DNA of 42,870 nucleotides from Chthonomonadales bacterium (lineage in GTDB: Bacteria; Armatimonadota; Chthonomonadetes; Chthonomonadales; CAJBBX01), in the NCBI GenBank assembly GCA_020849275.1, contig JADLGO010000003.1, positions 1 through 42,870 of the forward strand. The letters are read 5' to 3'. The translations under genes were made by a program, and so were the position numbers. Below, in pieces: positions 1-7,301 of the stretch (positions are counted from its first letter, which is position 1; every line of letters begins with the position of its first letter). The notes beneath the pieces were generated by a model. It saw only the letters and a list, made by a program, of their open reading frames with translations, was not told the DNA's origin and did not search any database.

Positions 1-65
1 GCGCCACCCGCTGCCACCCCGCTCCCCACACAGCCAGCGAGCCGGCGGCCTGGCAAGGCCGCCAG

Positions 66-123
66 GTCAGATTCCTATCTGAGGCAACGAAAGAGCCAAA
101 GTCAGGTTTCTAAGTGAGGCAAC
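66..123. repeat. Two imperfect 23-nt direct repeats
   Basis: The blocks at 66-88 and 101-123 share 19 of 23 bases (GTCAG, then TGAGGCAAC at the right end of both) with a 35-nt period. They sit in an AT-richer patch. They could be an operator pair, the end of a longer tandem array that runs off the window, or a remnant of a dispersed repeat. No function can be assigned. Confidence 0.45.
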
Positions 124-361
124 ACGCGCTCTCCCGCGCGGCCACCGCCCTCCGTCTCCGAGGCGGTGCGCGCCTCGGGCTGGCTCGATCGGAGAGTGGA
201 TGACGACGAACACGGCCCGCGCACGCGGCAGCGGCATCGGGCACCGAGCGGCGCGCCAGCCCATCCTCGCCCGGCATCGCGTATGCGGGCGCCGGCGCGG
301 CGGAATCGGGTCCCACCACGAATGCCCTCCGGGTGTCGGGCTTCCCGCGTGCACGTGCCGC

Positions 362-399
362 GGGGGCCGGTCGGGCGACTGTTCGCCCGACCGGCCCCC
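362..399 (-). terminator. Hairpin terminator downstream of the Spy-like gene
   Basis: A perfect 17-bp stem (362-378 with 383-399) closes a CTGT loop. It lies about 30 nt beyond the stop codon of the minus-strand gene ending at 428, the usual place for an intrinsic terminator. There is no T-rich tract on either side, as is common in such GC-rich DNA, so termination is inferred from stem strength and position. Confidence 0.6.
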
Positions 400-427
400 C
401 GCATAGCCTGCGTCCGCCCTGCCACCG

Positions 428-1006
428 CTACTTCAGCGGGCAGTTTGGGTTCGGACCGGTCCCGTTGCGCAGGCCCCATCCGTTGGCACGGCCCCATCCG
501 TTGCGCAGGCCCCATCCGTTGCCACGGCGCATGCCGGGCCCACCCAGCGGACAGTCGGCCTTCGGTCCGGTGCCGTCGCAGATGCCGTAGCCCGCCGGCA
601 CTCCCATCTGCCGCATCAGCGTCGCGTTCCTCGTCGTTACGTCCCGAAGCTGCTCGCGCAGGCCCACGAGCACCCGCTCTCGCTCGGCGATCCGGGCCGC
701 CGGGCCGCTGGTCGCCCTCAGCTTCGCGACCTCCAGGTTGGCGGCGCGGATGTCGGTGTGCAGCGCAGCCACCTGGTCGACGAGCGCCTTCTGCTCCGGC
801 GTGGTCGGCGTCACGCGTGCCCACCATCCGCCGCCGCCCATGCGGACACCCGCGCCAGGGCCGGCTCCCATTCCGCGGCCCATGCCGTAGCCCATGCCAC
901 GGCCCATGCCGTAGCCCATGCCGCGGCCGCGGCCCTGCGCCCCGGCCACCGAGCCGACGGTTAGCGTCAGGCCCAGTGCCAGCGCCACCACGAGTCCTTT
1001 CCTCAT
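428..1006 (-). CDS. Spy/CpxP/ZraP-like periplasmic protein with Gly-Met repeats
   Basis: This is a 192-residue secreted protein. An N-terminal signal peptide (MRKGLVVALALGLTLTVG, cleavage near AGAQ) is followed by a Gly/Met/Arg/Tyr repeat region, then a helical segment at about residues 55-125 (TPEQKALVDQVAALHTDIRA, then a leucine- and arginine-rich helix) of the kind seen in Spy/CpxP/ZraP periplasmic chaperones and metal-resistance proteins. The C-terminus has NGWGLR-type repeats and Cys in CDGTGPKADCPLGG and NPNCPLK. The start at 1006 is chosen because AGGAGG lies 7 nt upstream and the signal peptide begins there; in-frame codons further upstream give Arg-rich sequence. Known relatives bind misfolded periplasmic proteins or metals. 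The Met- and Cys-rich ends suggest metal binding here, which is inference. Confidence 0.65.
   Translation of the reverse strand: MRKGLVVALALGLTLTVGSVAGAQGRGRGMGYGMGRGMGYGMGRGMGAGPGAGVRMGGGGWWARVTPTTPEQKALVDQVAALHTDIRAANLEVAKLRATSGPAARIAERERVLVGLREQLRDVTTRNATLMRQMGVPAGYGICDGTGPKADCPLGGPGMRRGNGWGLRNGWGRANGWGLRNGTGPNPNCPLK
472..525 (-). repeat. Three 18-bp tandem repeats inside the Spy-like gene
   Basis: Units at 472-489, 490-507 and 508-525 differ at only a few positions and encode NGWGLR, NGWGRA and NGWGLR on the minus strand. The period is a multiple of three, so copy-number change would keep the frame. Confidence 0.8.
876..923 (-). repeat. Two 24-bp tandem repeats inside the Spy-like gene
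   Basis: Units at 876-899 and 900-923 are nearly identical and encode two copies of an eight-residue Gly/Met unit (GMGYGMGR) just after the signal peptide. The period is in frame. Confidence 0.75.
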
Positions 1007-1182
1007 CGTCGTCCTCCTGTCGTGTCCTGTCGGGCAACCGCCCGACCCCTCACCCTCAGGACGACGTACGGCGCGTTCGCTTCCACCCTTCGGCCCGCCA
1101 GGTGCGCCAGGGGCGGCCATGCCGTCGTGACATGACCGCCCCTCGCTGACCGCCGCGTGTGGCGCGCGCCGCGCGGCCAGGC

Positions 1183-1824
1183 TCAGGCGGTAGGCTTTCC
1201 CTGCGTGGACTCCTCCGTGGCGGCCTCGGCCTCCTCGGCAAGCTCCGCGGGCGCGGGCTCCATCCTGGCGGGCGGAGTCAGCGACGCGATCACCTCATCC
1301 GGCGAGTCGATCAACTCCACGCCATCGGGCAGGGCGAGGTCGCCGGCCAGGATACTGTCGTTCATGATCCGCAGTCGCGAGGCGTCGGCCTCCAGATGGC
1401 TGGGCAGATCGTTGGGCAGGGCCTCGATGCGGACGCGGTCGCGTTGGGTGAAGAGCACGGCGTCGGTGTCGGTGGCTGGCTCGCCCACAAGGCGGACGGG
1501 CACCTCCACCTGCACCTTCACGTCCATGCGCACGCGCATCATCTCGACGTGCTGCGGGCGATGGCTGACGGCCTCGCGCGCCACGCGTCGGAAGATGACC
1601 GGGATCGTGCCGCCTTCCTCCAGGCGGATGTCCACGACACCGGAGGTGCCGACCGTGCCGTAGAGGCGGGTCAGATCGGCAGTCGGCACGGTGATGTGGA
1701 CGGAGTCGGCGCCGTTCATGTAGATGACGGCGGGCAGCCGGCCCTCCGCGCGCAGGTGTCTGGGCCTGGCGCGGGTCGGATCGCGAGGCGCGGCGGCCAG
1801 GCTGGGTCGTGCGTGAGTTCGCAA
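1183..1824 (-). CDS. rplY: 50S ribosomal protein L25 (Ctc/TL5 type)
   Basis: This 213-residue protein has the L25 signature ARPRHLRAEGRLPAVIYM near the N-terminus, followed by the beta-barrel 5S-rRNA-binding domain to about residue 100, and then the C-terminal TL5/Ctc domain to about residue 185 (FTQRDRVRIEALPNDLPSHL, then a short acidic tail). Its length matches the two-domain form found outside gammaproteobacteria. It binds 5S rRNA in the large ribosomal subunit. The start is a TTG at 1824 with GGAGGG about 7 nt upstream; the only nearby ATG on that strand runs into a stop within two codons. The usual neighbour pth (peptidyl-tRNA hydrolase) is not visible in this window. Confidence 0.85.
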   Translation of the reverse strand: MRTHARPSLAAAPRDPTRARPRHLRAEGRLPAVIYMNGADSVHITVPTADLTRLYGTVGTSGVVDIRLEEGGTIPVIFRRVAREAVSHRPQHVEMMRVRMDVKVQVEVPVRLVGEPATDTDAVLFTQRDRVRIEALPNDLPSHLEADASRLRIMNDSILAGDLALPDGVELIDSPDEVIASLTPPARMEPAPAELAEEAEAATEESTQGKPTA

Positions 1825-1971
1825 GCGGGTTCCCTCCCTCTCCTATTCCATAGGACGGTCGCGGCCGCTCCGGCCGTTCCCTTCCGGGGGCGGACCGGCG
1901 CGACGGCGGTCTTCGCGTTCCAGCCGTGGGCTGTGGGGCGCGTTCGGTCGAATGTACTCCCTCCTCCGATC

Positions 1972-2784
1972 TCACGCGTCCCCGGAGCCATCGATCGGCA
2001 CGGCAATACGCTCCCGGCGCTCGTAGCGCACGAGCTCGGTGTAGCCGGCATCGCGCGCAAGGCGCAGGGCGCGATCGAAATGCCGGACCAGATTGGCGGG
2101 TTTGTGGGCGTCCGCGTTGATGAGTAGCGGGATGCCGCGCCGGCGAGCAGCGCGCAGGATATCGGGCGCGGGGTAGGCCTCGGCGGCGGGCACGCTCCAG
2201 CCGGCCGTGTTGATCTCGATGGCCATGTCCGCCTGGCGCAGCGCGTCGAGGGCGGCGTCGACCTCCGCGGTCAGGTCGACGGTGGGCCGGAAGCCGAACT
2301 TCTTTGGCAGGTCGAGGTGCGCCGCAAAGTCGAAAGCCCGGCTCTCGGCCATCCACTGGACGCGCAGCCAGTAATCGCGCCACGCCGCGTTCACGCCGTC
2401 CTGCGTGAGCGCCTCCCAGTGTCGGCGATGGCCGTCGATCGGGAAGCCATCGAGGTAGTGCACGGAGCCGATCACGTAGTCGAACGGATGCTCGGCCAGG
2501 ATCGCGCCCACGCGCTCCACCGTCTGGGGGAAGTAGTCGGCCTCGACTCCCAGGCGCACGATCGGGGGCTCCGGCCCCGCCGCGTCGCGCACCTCGGCCA
2601 CGTAGGCGCCGAGCTCGTCGAGCGGCATGCTCCATGTGACCGGCGCGCCGTTGGGATGCACGACGAAGTGGTCCGATATGCCCACCTCGTCGAGCCCCTC
2701 GCGTCGCGCCCGCTCCACTTGCTCGGCCACCGAGCAACCGCCGTCGCTCCAGGAGGTATGGTTGTGATAGGACGTGACTCGCAT
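1972..2784 (-). CDS. PHP-domain phosphatase, histidinol-phosphatase (HisJ) type
   Basis: The 270-residue protein is a complete PHP metal-dependent phosphoesterase. Visible metal ligands are YHNH (H7, H9), GISDHF (D38, H39), GVEADYF (E81), GSVHYL (H109), the AAHLDLPKK segment and NADAHKP near the C-terminus. The GSVHYLDGFPID segment and overall length fit the HisJ/HisK class, which hydrolyses L-histidinol phosphate to histidinol in histidine biosynthesis. No other his genes are nearby, so the substrate is inferred from family resemblance only. The gene begins 2 nt after the stop of the upstream M50-like protease, so the two are almost certainly co-transcribed. Confidence 0.82.
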   Translation of the reverse strand: MRVTSYHNHTSWSDGGCSVAEQVERARREGLDEVGISDHFVVHPNGAPVTWSMPLDELGAYVAEVRDAAGPEPPIVRLGVEADYFPQTVERVGAILAEHPFDYVIGSVHYLDGFPIDGHRRHWEALTQDGVNAAWRDYWLRVQWMAESRAFDFAAHLDLPKKFGFRPTVDLTAEVDAALDALRQADMAIEINTAGWSVPAAEAYPAPDILRAARRRGIPLLINADAHKPANLVRHFDRALRLARDAGYTELVRYERRERIAVPIDGSGDA

Positions 2785-2786
2785 CC

Positions 2787-3743
2787 CTACTCCCGTCCCG
2801 CGTGCCTGGCCTTGCTGCGGTTCGGCACGGTGCTCAGGTCCTCGCCCAGTATGGCCTGGAGCCACGTTCGACGAGCACGCGAGGGTCCACCCGGCGCTTG
2901 CGCGGGGCACGCGGCCAGGGCGCGCGCGGCCAGCGTTCGCGAGAGCGCCGCGTCGCCACGGTCGACCGCCCACATGCAGGCAAGCAGGCAGGCCCACTCC
3001 TCGTGCTGTGACCCATCGCGGAGCGCCGTGGCCCGCAGGATCCACTCCGTGCGCCACTCGCGCGGCGGCGCGCCGCGCCGGCTGGCCGCCGCCACGGCCA
3101 GGAGCGCGCAGTGCCGGTCTGCGGCCGGACCCCCCATCAGCAGCGCGCGCAGCGTTCCGCCGTCGGTGTGCGCGCCGGCGGCACGCGAGGGCACCGTCGT
3201 TGCCACGAAGATCGCGAGCGACCCCGCCGCCGCCACGGCCTCGGGGCACCGGCGCCACCAGGCGCCGAAGTCCCGGGCGTCGGATCGATCATACCCCAGT
3301 CGTTGCAGGAGCAGGCAGGCCAGCGCGCTGCATGTCAGGCTGGCGATCGGGCCGGCGGCCACCATGGCCGCCTTTCGCCACCGGAGCGCACGATCGTCGT
3401 CCGGCACACAGCGGGCCAGTCCGCCGGTGAGCGGGACGCCCGCCGCCAGCGACAGGCGCAGCCGGCGGCCGTGGCGCGAGACGCTCAGAGGGCCGACCGC
3501 GCAGCACTCGAACCGGAAGCCGACGAGCAGGCCGCCGATGACGTGGCCGAGCTCGTGGAGGGCGATGCACGCGTAGAGCACAGCGAGGATGGTCGCGGCG
3601 ATCGCGGCCAGTCGGGCAAGGGTAACGGGATCGCCGCCCACGCATGCAGCCAGCGTGGCGAGCGCCAACAGCGAGCCGCGGACGAGCCGGGAACGCAGCG
3701 CGCGGCGGCGCGCGGAGGCCGCCGGCGAGAGGGACGAAGGCAT
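2787..3743 (-). CDS. Membrane metalloprotease of the M50 (site-2 protease-like) type
   Basis: This 318-residue protein has a zinc-protease HELGH motif at residues 63-67 within a hydrophobic segment (about 42-75), preceded by another hydrophobic stretch (about 22-36). More hydrophobic segments follow at about 120-145 and 160-180. The layout resembles M50-type intramembrane or membrane-associated peptidases. The second zinc-ligand motif of classical site-2 proteases (an LDG-type motif) is not obvious, and the last third (about 215-318) is a soluble Arg/Ala-rich region of unknown role. The start at 3743 has GGAG about 7 nt upstream. The stop lies 2 nt before the HisJ-like gene. Substrate unknown. 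Confidence 0.62.
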   Translation of the reverse strand: MPSSLSPAASARRRALRSRLVRGSLLALATLAACVGGDPVTLARLAAIAATILAVLYACIALHELGHVIGGLLVGFRFECCAVGPLSVSRHGRRLRLSLAAGVPLTGGLARCVPDDDRALRWRKAAMVAAGPIASLTCSALACLLLQRLGYDRSDARDFGAWWRRCPEAVAAAGSLAIFVATTVPSRAAGAHTDGGTLRALLMGGPAADRHCALLAVAAASRRGAPPREWRTEWILRATALRDGSQHEEWACLLACMWAVDRGDAALSRTLAARALAACPAQAPGGPSRARRTWLQAILGEDLSTVPNRSKARHAGRE

Positions 3744-3901
3744 GAGCTGCTCCGACAGGGCGCGGAGCCGGAGCTCCGGAGGCCAGGGAGCCGGTCGACA
3801 CGCCCGAGTACGGCCACGGCGCAGCGGACCAAGTGCCTCTCTGCGGTGGGCCCGGAGCCTGTGGGCCGTGGCGGTACGCGGAGTACCGGTCTCGGGGTCC
3901 C

Positions 3902-6283
3902 TCAGCGGCCGGAGACCTTCCAGCGCAGCACGGTGAGAGAGAAGGCCGGGAAGCGGTAGGTGAAGCGAGGCGAGTCGGCGCGGTGGCGCGAGCGCACCGG
4001 CGCGATGCGCCGCGGATCGGCGAACCCGTTGGACGCGTCCGGCTCGCCCGCGCGGCGCGCGTCCGCCAGAGTCCACACCGCGGTATCCTGCGGGGCGCCG
4101 CCCCAGGCGGAGAGGTCCAGCATCCGCTGCTCGTCCTCCCCGCCGTCGTTGACCACAAAGAGGGTCAACGCGCGGCGGTCTCGCGAGAGCGTGGCGCTCA
4201 CGTCGACGCCGGCGGCCACTTGGGTCTCTAGCGCGAGGGGCGTCGTGCCAGCCAGCGTGGCGTAGAGTTGCTGGGCGTAGTAGGTCGGCGTCAGGTAGAG
4301 CCGCCGGTTGTCGGTCTGGATGATGCCCGAGCAGAAGCTGTTGGTCAGGTTAGAGCGGTTTGCGATCTTCACGATGTCGGCGTTTCGGTGCATCAGGTTG
4401 TGGTAGCGCGAACATGCCAGCGCGTTCGCGAGCGTCCAGAGCCTGGCGCGCGCCGGGCCCCAGTCGCCGGCGGTTGTGTTCCACTCGGTGACGGCGATCC
4501 GGATGTCGCGGTCGGGCGCGCACTCGCCGACCATGCGCCGGATCGACTCGACGTTGGCCTCCATTGCGGCCAGGTTGTCGCAGCCGTAGTGGTGGGGACA
4601 GACGTAGCTCAGCAGGTCGCCCGCGCCGCGCAGCAGACCGGGCGTCGGGTTGGCGGAGAGCAACTCGATGCCGGGGTCGACCGCGCGCATCGCGTGGCAG
4701 AACGCTGCGAGGCCGGCGTCGTACTCCGCGCTCTGCACCTCGTTGCCCACCTGCCAGTAGCGCACGCGGTAGGGCTCGGCGCGGCCGTTGGCGGCGCGCT
4801 GGCGGCCCATCGGGGTGTCGGCAGCGCCGTTGAAGTACTCGACCTGCGCGGCGGCCTCCTCTGGGGTGCTGCCAAGGAATCGCACGCAGATCAGCGGCTC
4901 CGCGGAGACCATGCGGCACAGCTGGACGAGTTCCTCCAGGCCGGCGCCCTGCGGTTGGAGGCCGCCCCAGGAGCGAAACGGCCGGCGGCGGTCCGGGTCG
5001 CCGATCGTGGCTCGCCAATCGTAGTCGCCGTAAGCGGGGTAATCCACCACGCTGCCGCCAAAGCGGATGACGCCCGGCTTGAGGGCGCGCAGGGCCTCCA
5101 CCACGTCGCGCCGCCAGCCGCCCGGCGCGTCGAGCGGCATCAGGCTTGCGCTATCAATCCAGAGTGTGCCGGGGCCGCGGAAGCGCACGCTCAGCGTCGC
5201 GTCGTCGTCGGTGCCGTCCGGTTCCAGGCGCGCGGTGAGCTTGCGCCAGGCGTCGGCCGGGCGAAACTGCGCGGAGGCGTAGACGCGGCCGCCGCGGTGC
5301 AGCCGCACGGTGACGGGCTCGCGCAGTCCCTCCGAGCGCAGGAAAAGGCCGAGGCGCAGCGGCTCGCCGCGACGCAGGGCGATGCCGTCTTGCGAGACGC
5401 CGACGGTGCAGGGCGGCCCCCCCGCCACGGCGATGCGCCGCGCGACCCTCCCGCTCACCGGGCACTCGGCGTCGTCGGAATGCGCGGAGCGGTTCACGGC
5501 GCCGGCGGGATACCAGGGCTTCTCGCGGAAGTCGGTCTCCTTGAGGAAGGTGAAGGCATAGGGGGTGAGCCCCTCGAAACTTCCGTCGTGGAGCTTCTCC
5601 GCCCACATCCCCGGCACCAGGTCGCACAGGTACTCGACGAACTGGCCGTACTGCAGCGGGCTGATGGTTGCGCCGCGAATCGCTTCGCGTGTGACGCGCA
5701 GGGGAGCCAGGTTCACGGGCGTTTCCTCGATCGTCATAGCGTCGAACCATGCGGTGCCGGCGCCCAGGCCGTAGCCGGCGAAGAAGACGGCGATGCGCGT
5801 GAGCCCGCCGGGTGGGGCGCGGAACACGAGCGAGACGCGGGTCCAGTCCGTGTCGCCGGTATGGCTCGGGCCGCTGGCGATGACGGAGCGGCCGCCCGGC
5901 ATCTGGATCTGGTAGGTGCCGCAGACGGCGGCGGTGGTGGGAGTGAGGCCGCGCGTGCGGACCCACCCGGTGAAGCGGTACCATCGGCCGGCCTTCAGGA
6001 GGAGCTCCTGCCCGAGGGCGGCGTCGGTAGGCTCACCGGAGGAGATCCGGAGCGAGCGGGCGCCCTCGCGCGGACGCTCGGTATCGGGCGTGACCTCGGG
6101 CCGGGCGCCGTAGACGTGGAGCGTCCAGGGCGCGGGCCCGGCCGGCTCCTCGAAGCCGGGGTTGGCGAGCGCCGGCGTGGGGCCCGGTGTCCCGGCGCGG
6201 GCCGCGGCGACGCACGTGAGCAGCGCGATGAGGGCGGTTGCGCGTGCACCGCGCAGCAGGACGATGGCGGCGGCAGGGGGCAT
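3902..6283 (-). CDS. Secreted alpha-L-arabinofuranosidase, GH51 family, with N-terminal CBM
   Basis: This 793-residue protein has a signal peptide (cleavage near AARA), a carbohydrate-binding beta-sandwich of CBM4/9 type at about residues 30-170 (NPGFEEP start, WYRFTGWVR and DTDWTRVSLVF strands), then a GH51 catalytic barrel and a C-terminal beta domain. GH51 enzymes are retaining and release terminal arabinofuranose from arabinan or arabinoxylan. The acid/base Glu is E515 in WQVGNE and the nucleophile is E600 in VTEWN; SGIIQTDNRRLYLTPTYYA follows as in the family. A second sandwich-like segment is inserted at about 290-390. The start at 6283 follows from the signal peptide. It is divergently transcribed from the nitrilase-like gene across 133 bases that should hold both promoters. 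Confidence 0.88.
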   Translation of the reverse strand: MPPAAAIVLLRGARATALIALLTCVAAARAGTPGPTPALANPGFEEPAGPAPWTLHVYGARPEVTPDTERPREGARSLRISSGEPTDAALGQELLLKAGRWYRFTGWVRTRGLTPTTAAVCGTYQIQMPGGRSVIASGPSHTGDTDWTRVSLVFRAPPGGLTRIAVFFAGYGLGAGTAWFDAMTIEETPVNLAPLRVTREAIRGATISPLQYGQFVEYLCDLVPGMWAEKLHDGSFEGLTPYAFTFLKETDFREKPWYPAGAVNRSAHSDDAECPVSGRVARRIAVAGGPPCTVGVSQDGIALRRGEPLRLGLFLRSEGLREPVTVRLHRGGRVYASAQFRPADAWRKLTARLEPDGTDDDATLSVRFRGPGTLWIDSASLMPLDAPGGWRRDVVEALRALKPGVIRFGGSVVDYPAYGDYDWRATIGDPDRRRPFRSWGGLQPQGAGLEELVQLCRMVSAEPLICVRFLGSTPEEAAAQVEYFNGAADTPMGRQRAANGRAEPYRVRYWQVGNEVQSAEYDAGLAAFCHAMRAVDPGIELLSANPTPGLLRGAGDLLSYVCPHHYGCDNLAAMEANVESIRRMVGECAPDRDIRIAVTEWNTTAGDWGPARARLWTLANALACSRYHNLMHRNADIVKIANRSNLTNSFCSGIIQTDNRRLYLTPTYYAQQLYATLAGTTPLALETQVAAGVDVSATLSRDRRALTLFVVNDGGEDEQRMLDLSAWGGAPQDTAVWTLADARRAGEPDASNGFADPRRIAPVRSRHRADSPRFTYRFPAFSLTVLRWKVSGR

Positions 6284-6416
6284 GGGGTGCTCTCCGTGGG
6301 GCCGGCCAGGGGAGGCGGCCGGCGCGGCCTCAACCGTGTTCGGCCAACGTCGCGCGCACTCCTTCTGGGAGGGGCAGGTCGGTTCGCGCGCGTGGGCCCG
6401 CCGAAGGGGAAACGGG

Positions 6417-7178
6417 ATGCGAGTTGCCGGAGCGCAGATGCCGGTCACGAACTGCGTGGCGGAGAATCGCGACGCCATCCTGCGGGCTGTGGCCTTCGCG
6501 CGCCAGGAGGGCGCCGAGATCCTGCTTACGCCCGAAGGCTCGCTCAGCGGCTACCGGCCCGACTTCGACCGGGACGAGGTGGCGGACGCCCTGGAGGCCG
6601 TTCTCACCGCCGCGCGCGCGGCGCGTCTGGCCCTGGCGCTGGGAACGTGCTTCGCGGAGCCGGCTGACGGCCTCTGCTACAACCAGGTGCGCTTCTACGC
6701 CGCCGACGGCGCATTCCTCGGTTTCCACGGCAAGACGCTGCGGTGCGGCTCGCTGAAGGACCCGCCGCGCGGCGAGATCGAATGGTACGCGCCGGCCCCG
6801 CTGCGCACGTTCGACGTGGCCGGCGTCACCGTGGGGGCGCTCATCTGCAACGACCTGTGGGCCAACCCGGGGTGCACGCCCATGCCGGACCCGCACCTGA
6901 CGCAGCAGCTAGCGCGCGCGGGCGCCCGGGTGGTGTTCCACGCGGTGAATGGCGGCCGCGACGGCGGTCCGCTCTCCGCGGTGGCCTGGCACTATCACGA
7001 GTCGAACCTGCTGTTGCGGGCGCTGGCCGGCGGAATCTGGATCGTGACGGTGGACAACTGCCATCCGGGGCACATCGACTGCTCGGCGCCGTCGGGCGTG
7101 GTATCGCCGGAGGGGCGGTGGGCGCTGCGGTGTCCGGAGCGTGGCGAACGGCTGTTCGCCTGCACGCTGCCGCTCTGA
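6417..7178 (+). CDS. Carbon-nitrogen hydrolase (nitrilase superfamily)
   Basis: The 253-residue protein carries the complete Glu-Lys-Cys triad of the nitrilase superfamily: E40 in LLTPEGSLSG, K106 in FHGKTLR and C144 in ALICNDLW. It probably hydrolyses an amide or carbamoyl substrate in the cytoplasm, since there is no signal peptide. The segment SAVAWHYHESNLLLRALAGG is the family's helical region that packs against the active site. The start at 6417 is preceded by a GGGG-type Shine-Dalgarno and begins directly at the conserved first strand (MRVAGAQMPV). Neighbours do not reveal the substrate. Confidence 0.82.
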   Translation: MRVAGAQMPVTNCVAENRDAILRAVAFARQEGAEILLTPEGSLSGYRPDFDRDEVADALEAVLTAARAARLALALGTCFAEPADGLCYNQVRFYAADGAFLGFHGKTLRCGSLKDPPRGEIEWYAPAPLRTFDVAGVTVGALICNDLWANPGCTPMPDPHLTQQLARAGARVVFHAVNGGRDGGPLSAVAWHYHESNLLLRALAGGIWIVTVDNCHPGHIDCSAPSGVVSPEGRWALRCPERGERLFACTLPL

Positions 7179-7301
7179 GGCGGGCGCCGCCGCCCGCCCC
7201 CAAGAGGAGTGCGCCGCGCCGGGGCCGAAGAAGCCGGTATACTTCCACGTGCCGGCGCTCGCGCCCGGATGGACCGCCCACTTCAGGAGACACACGCCCC
7301 A

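Larger units (their letters stand above)
1..427. other. Non-coding left edge
   Basis: No convincing gene is visible here. The stretch contains a short AT-richer patch with two imperfect direct repeats (66-123) and, at its right end, a strong hairpin that probably terminates the minus-strand gene at 428. Open frames in this interval are Arg/Pro-rich and have the composition expected of random high-GC DNA. Confidence 0.6.

Noticed and set aside
4268-6667. Long plus-strand open frame across the GH51 gene
   Set aside because: Low-complexity Gly/Ala/Arg translation and no motif; the minus-strand frame has the GH51 catalytic motifs.
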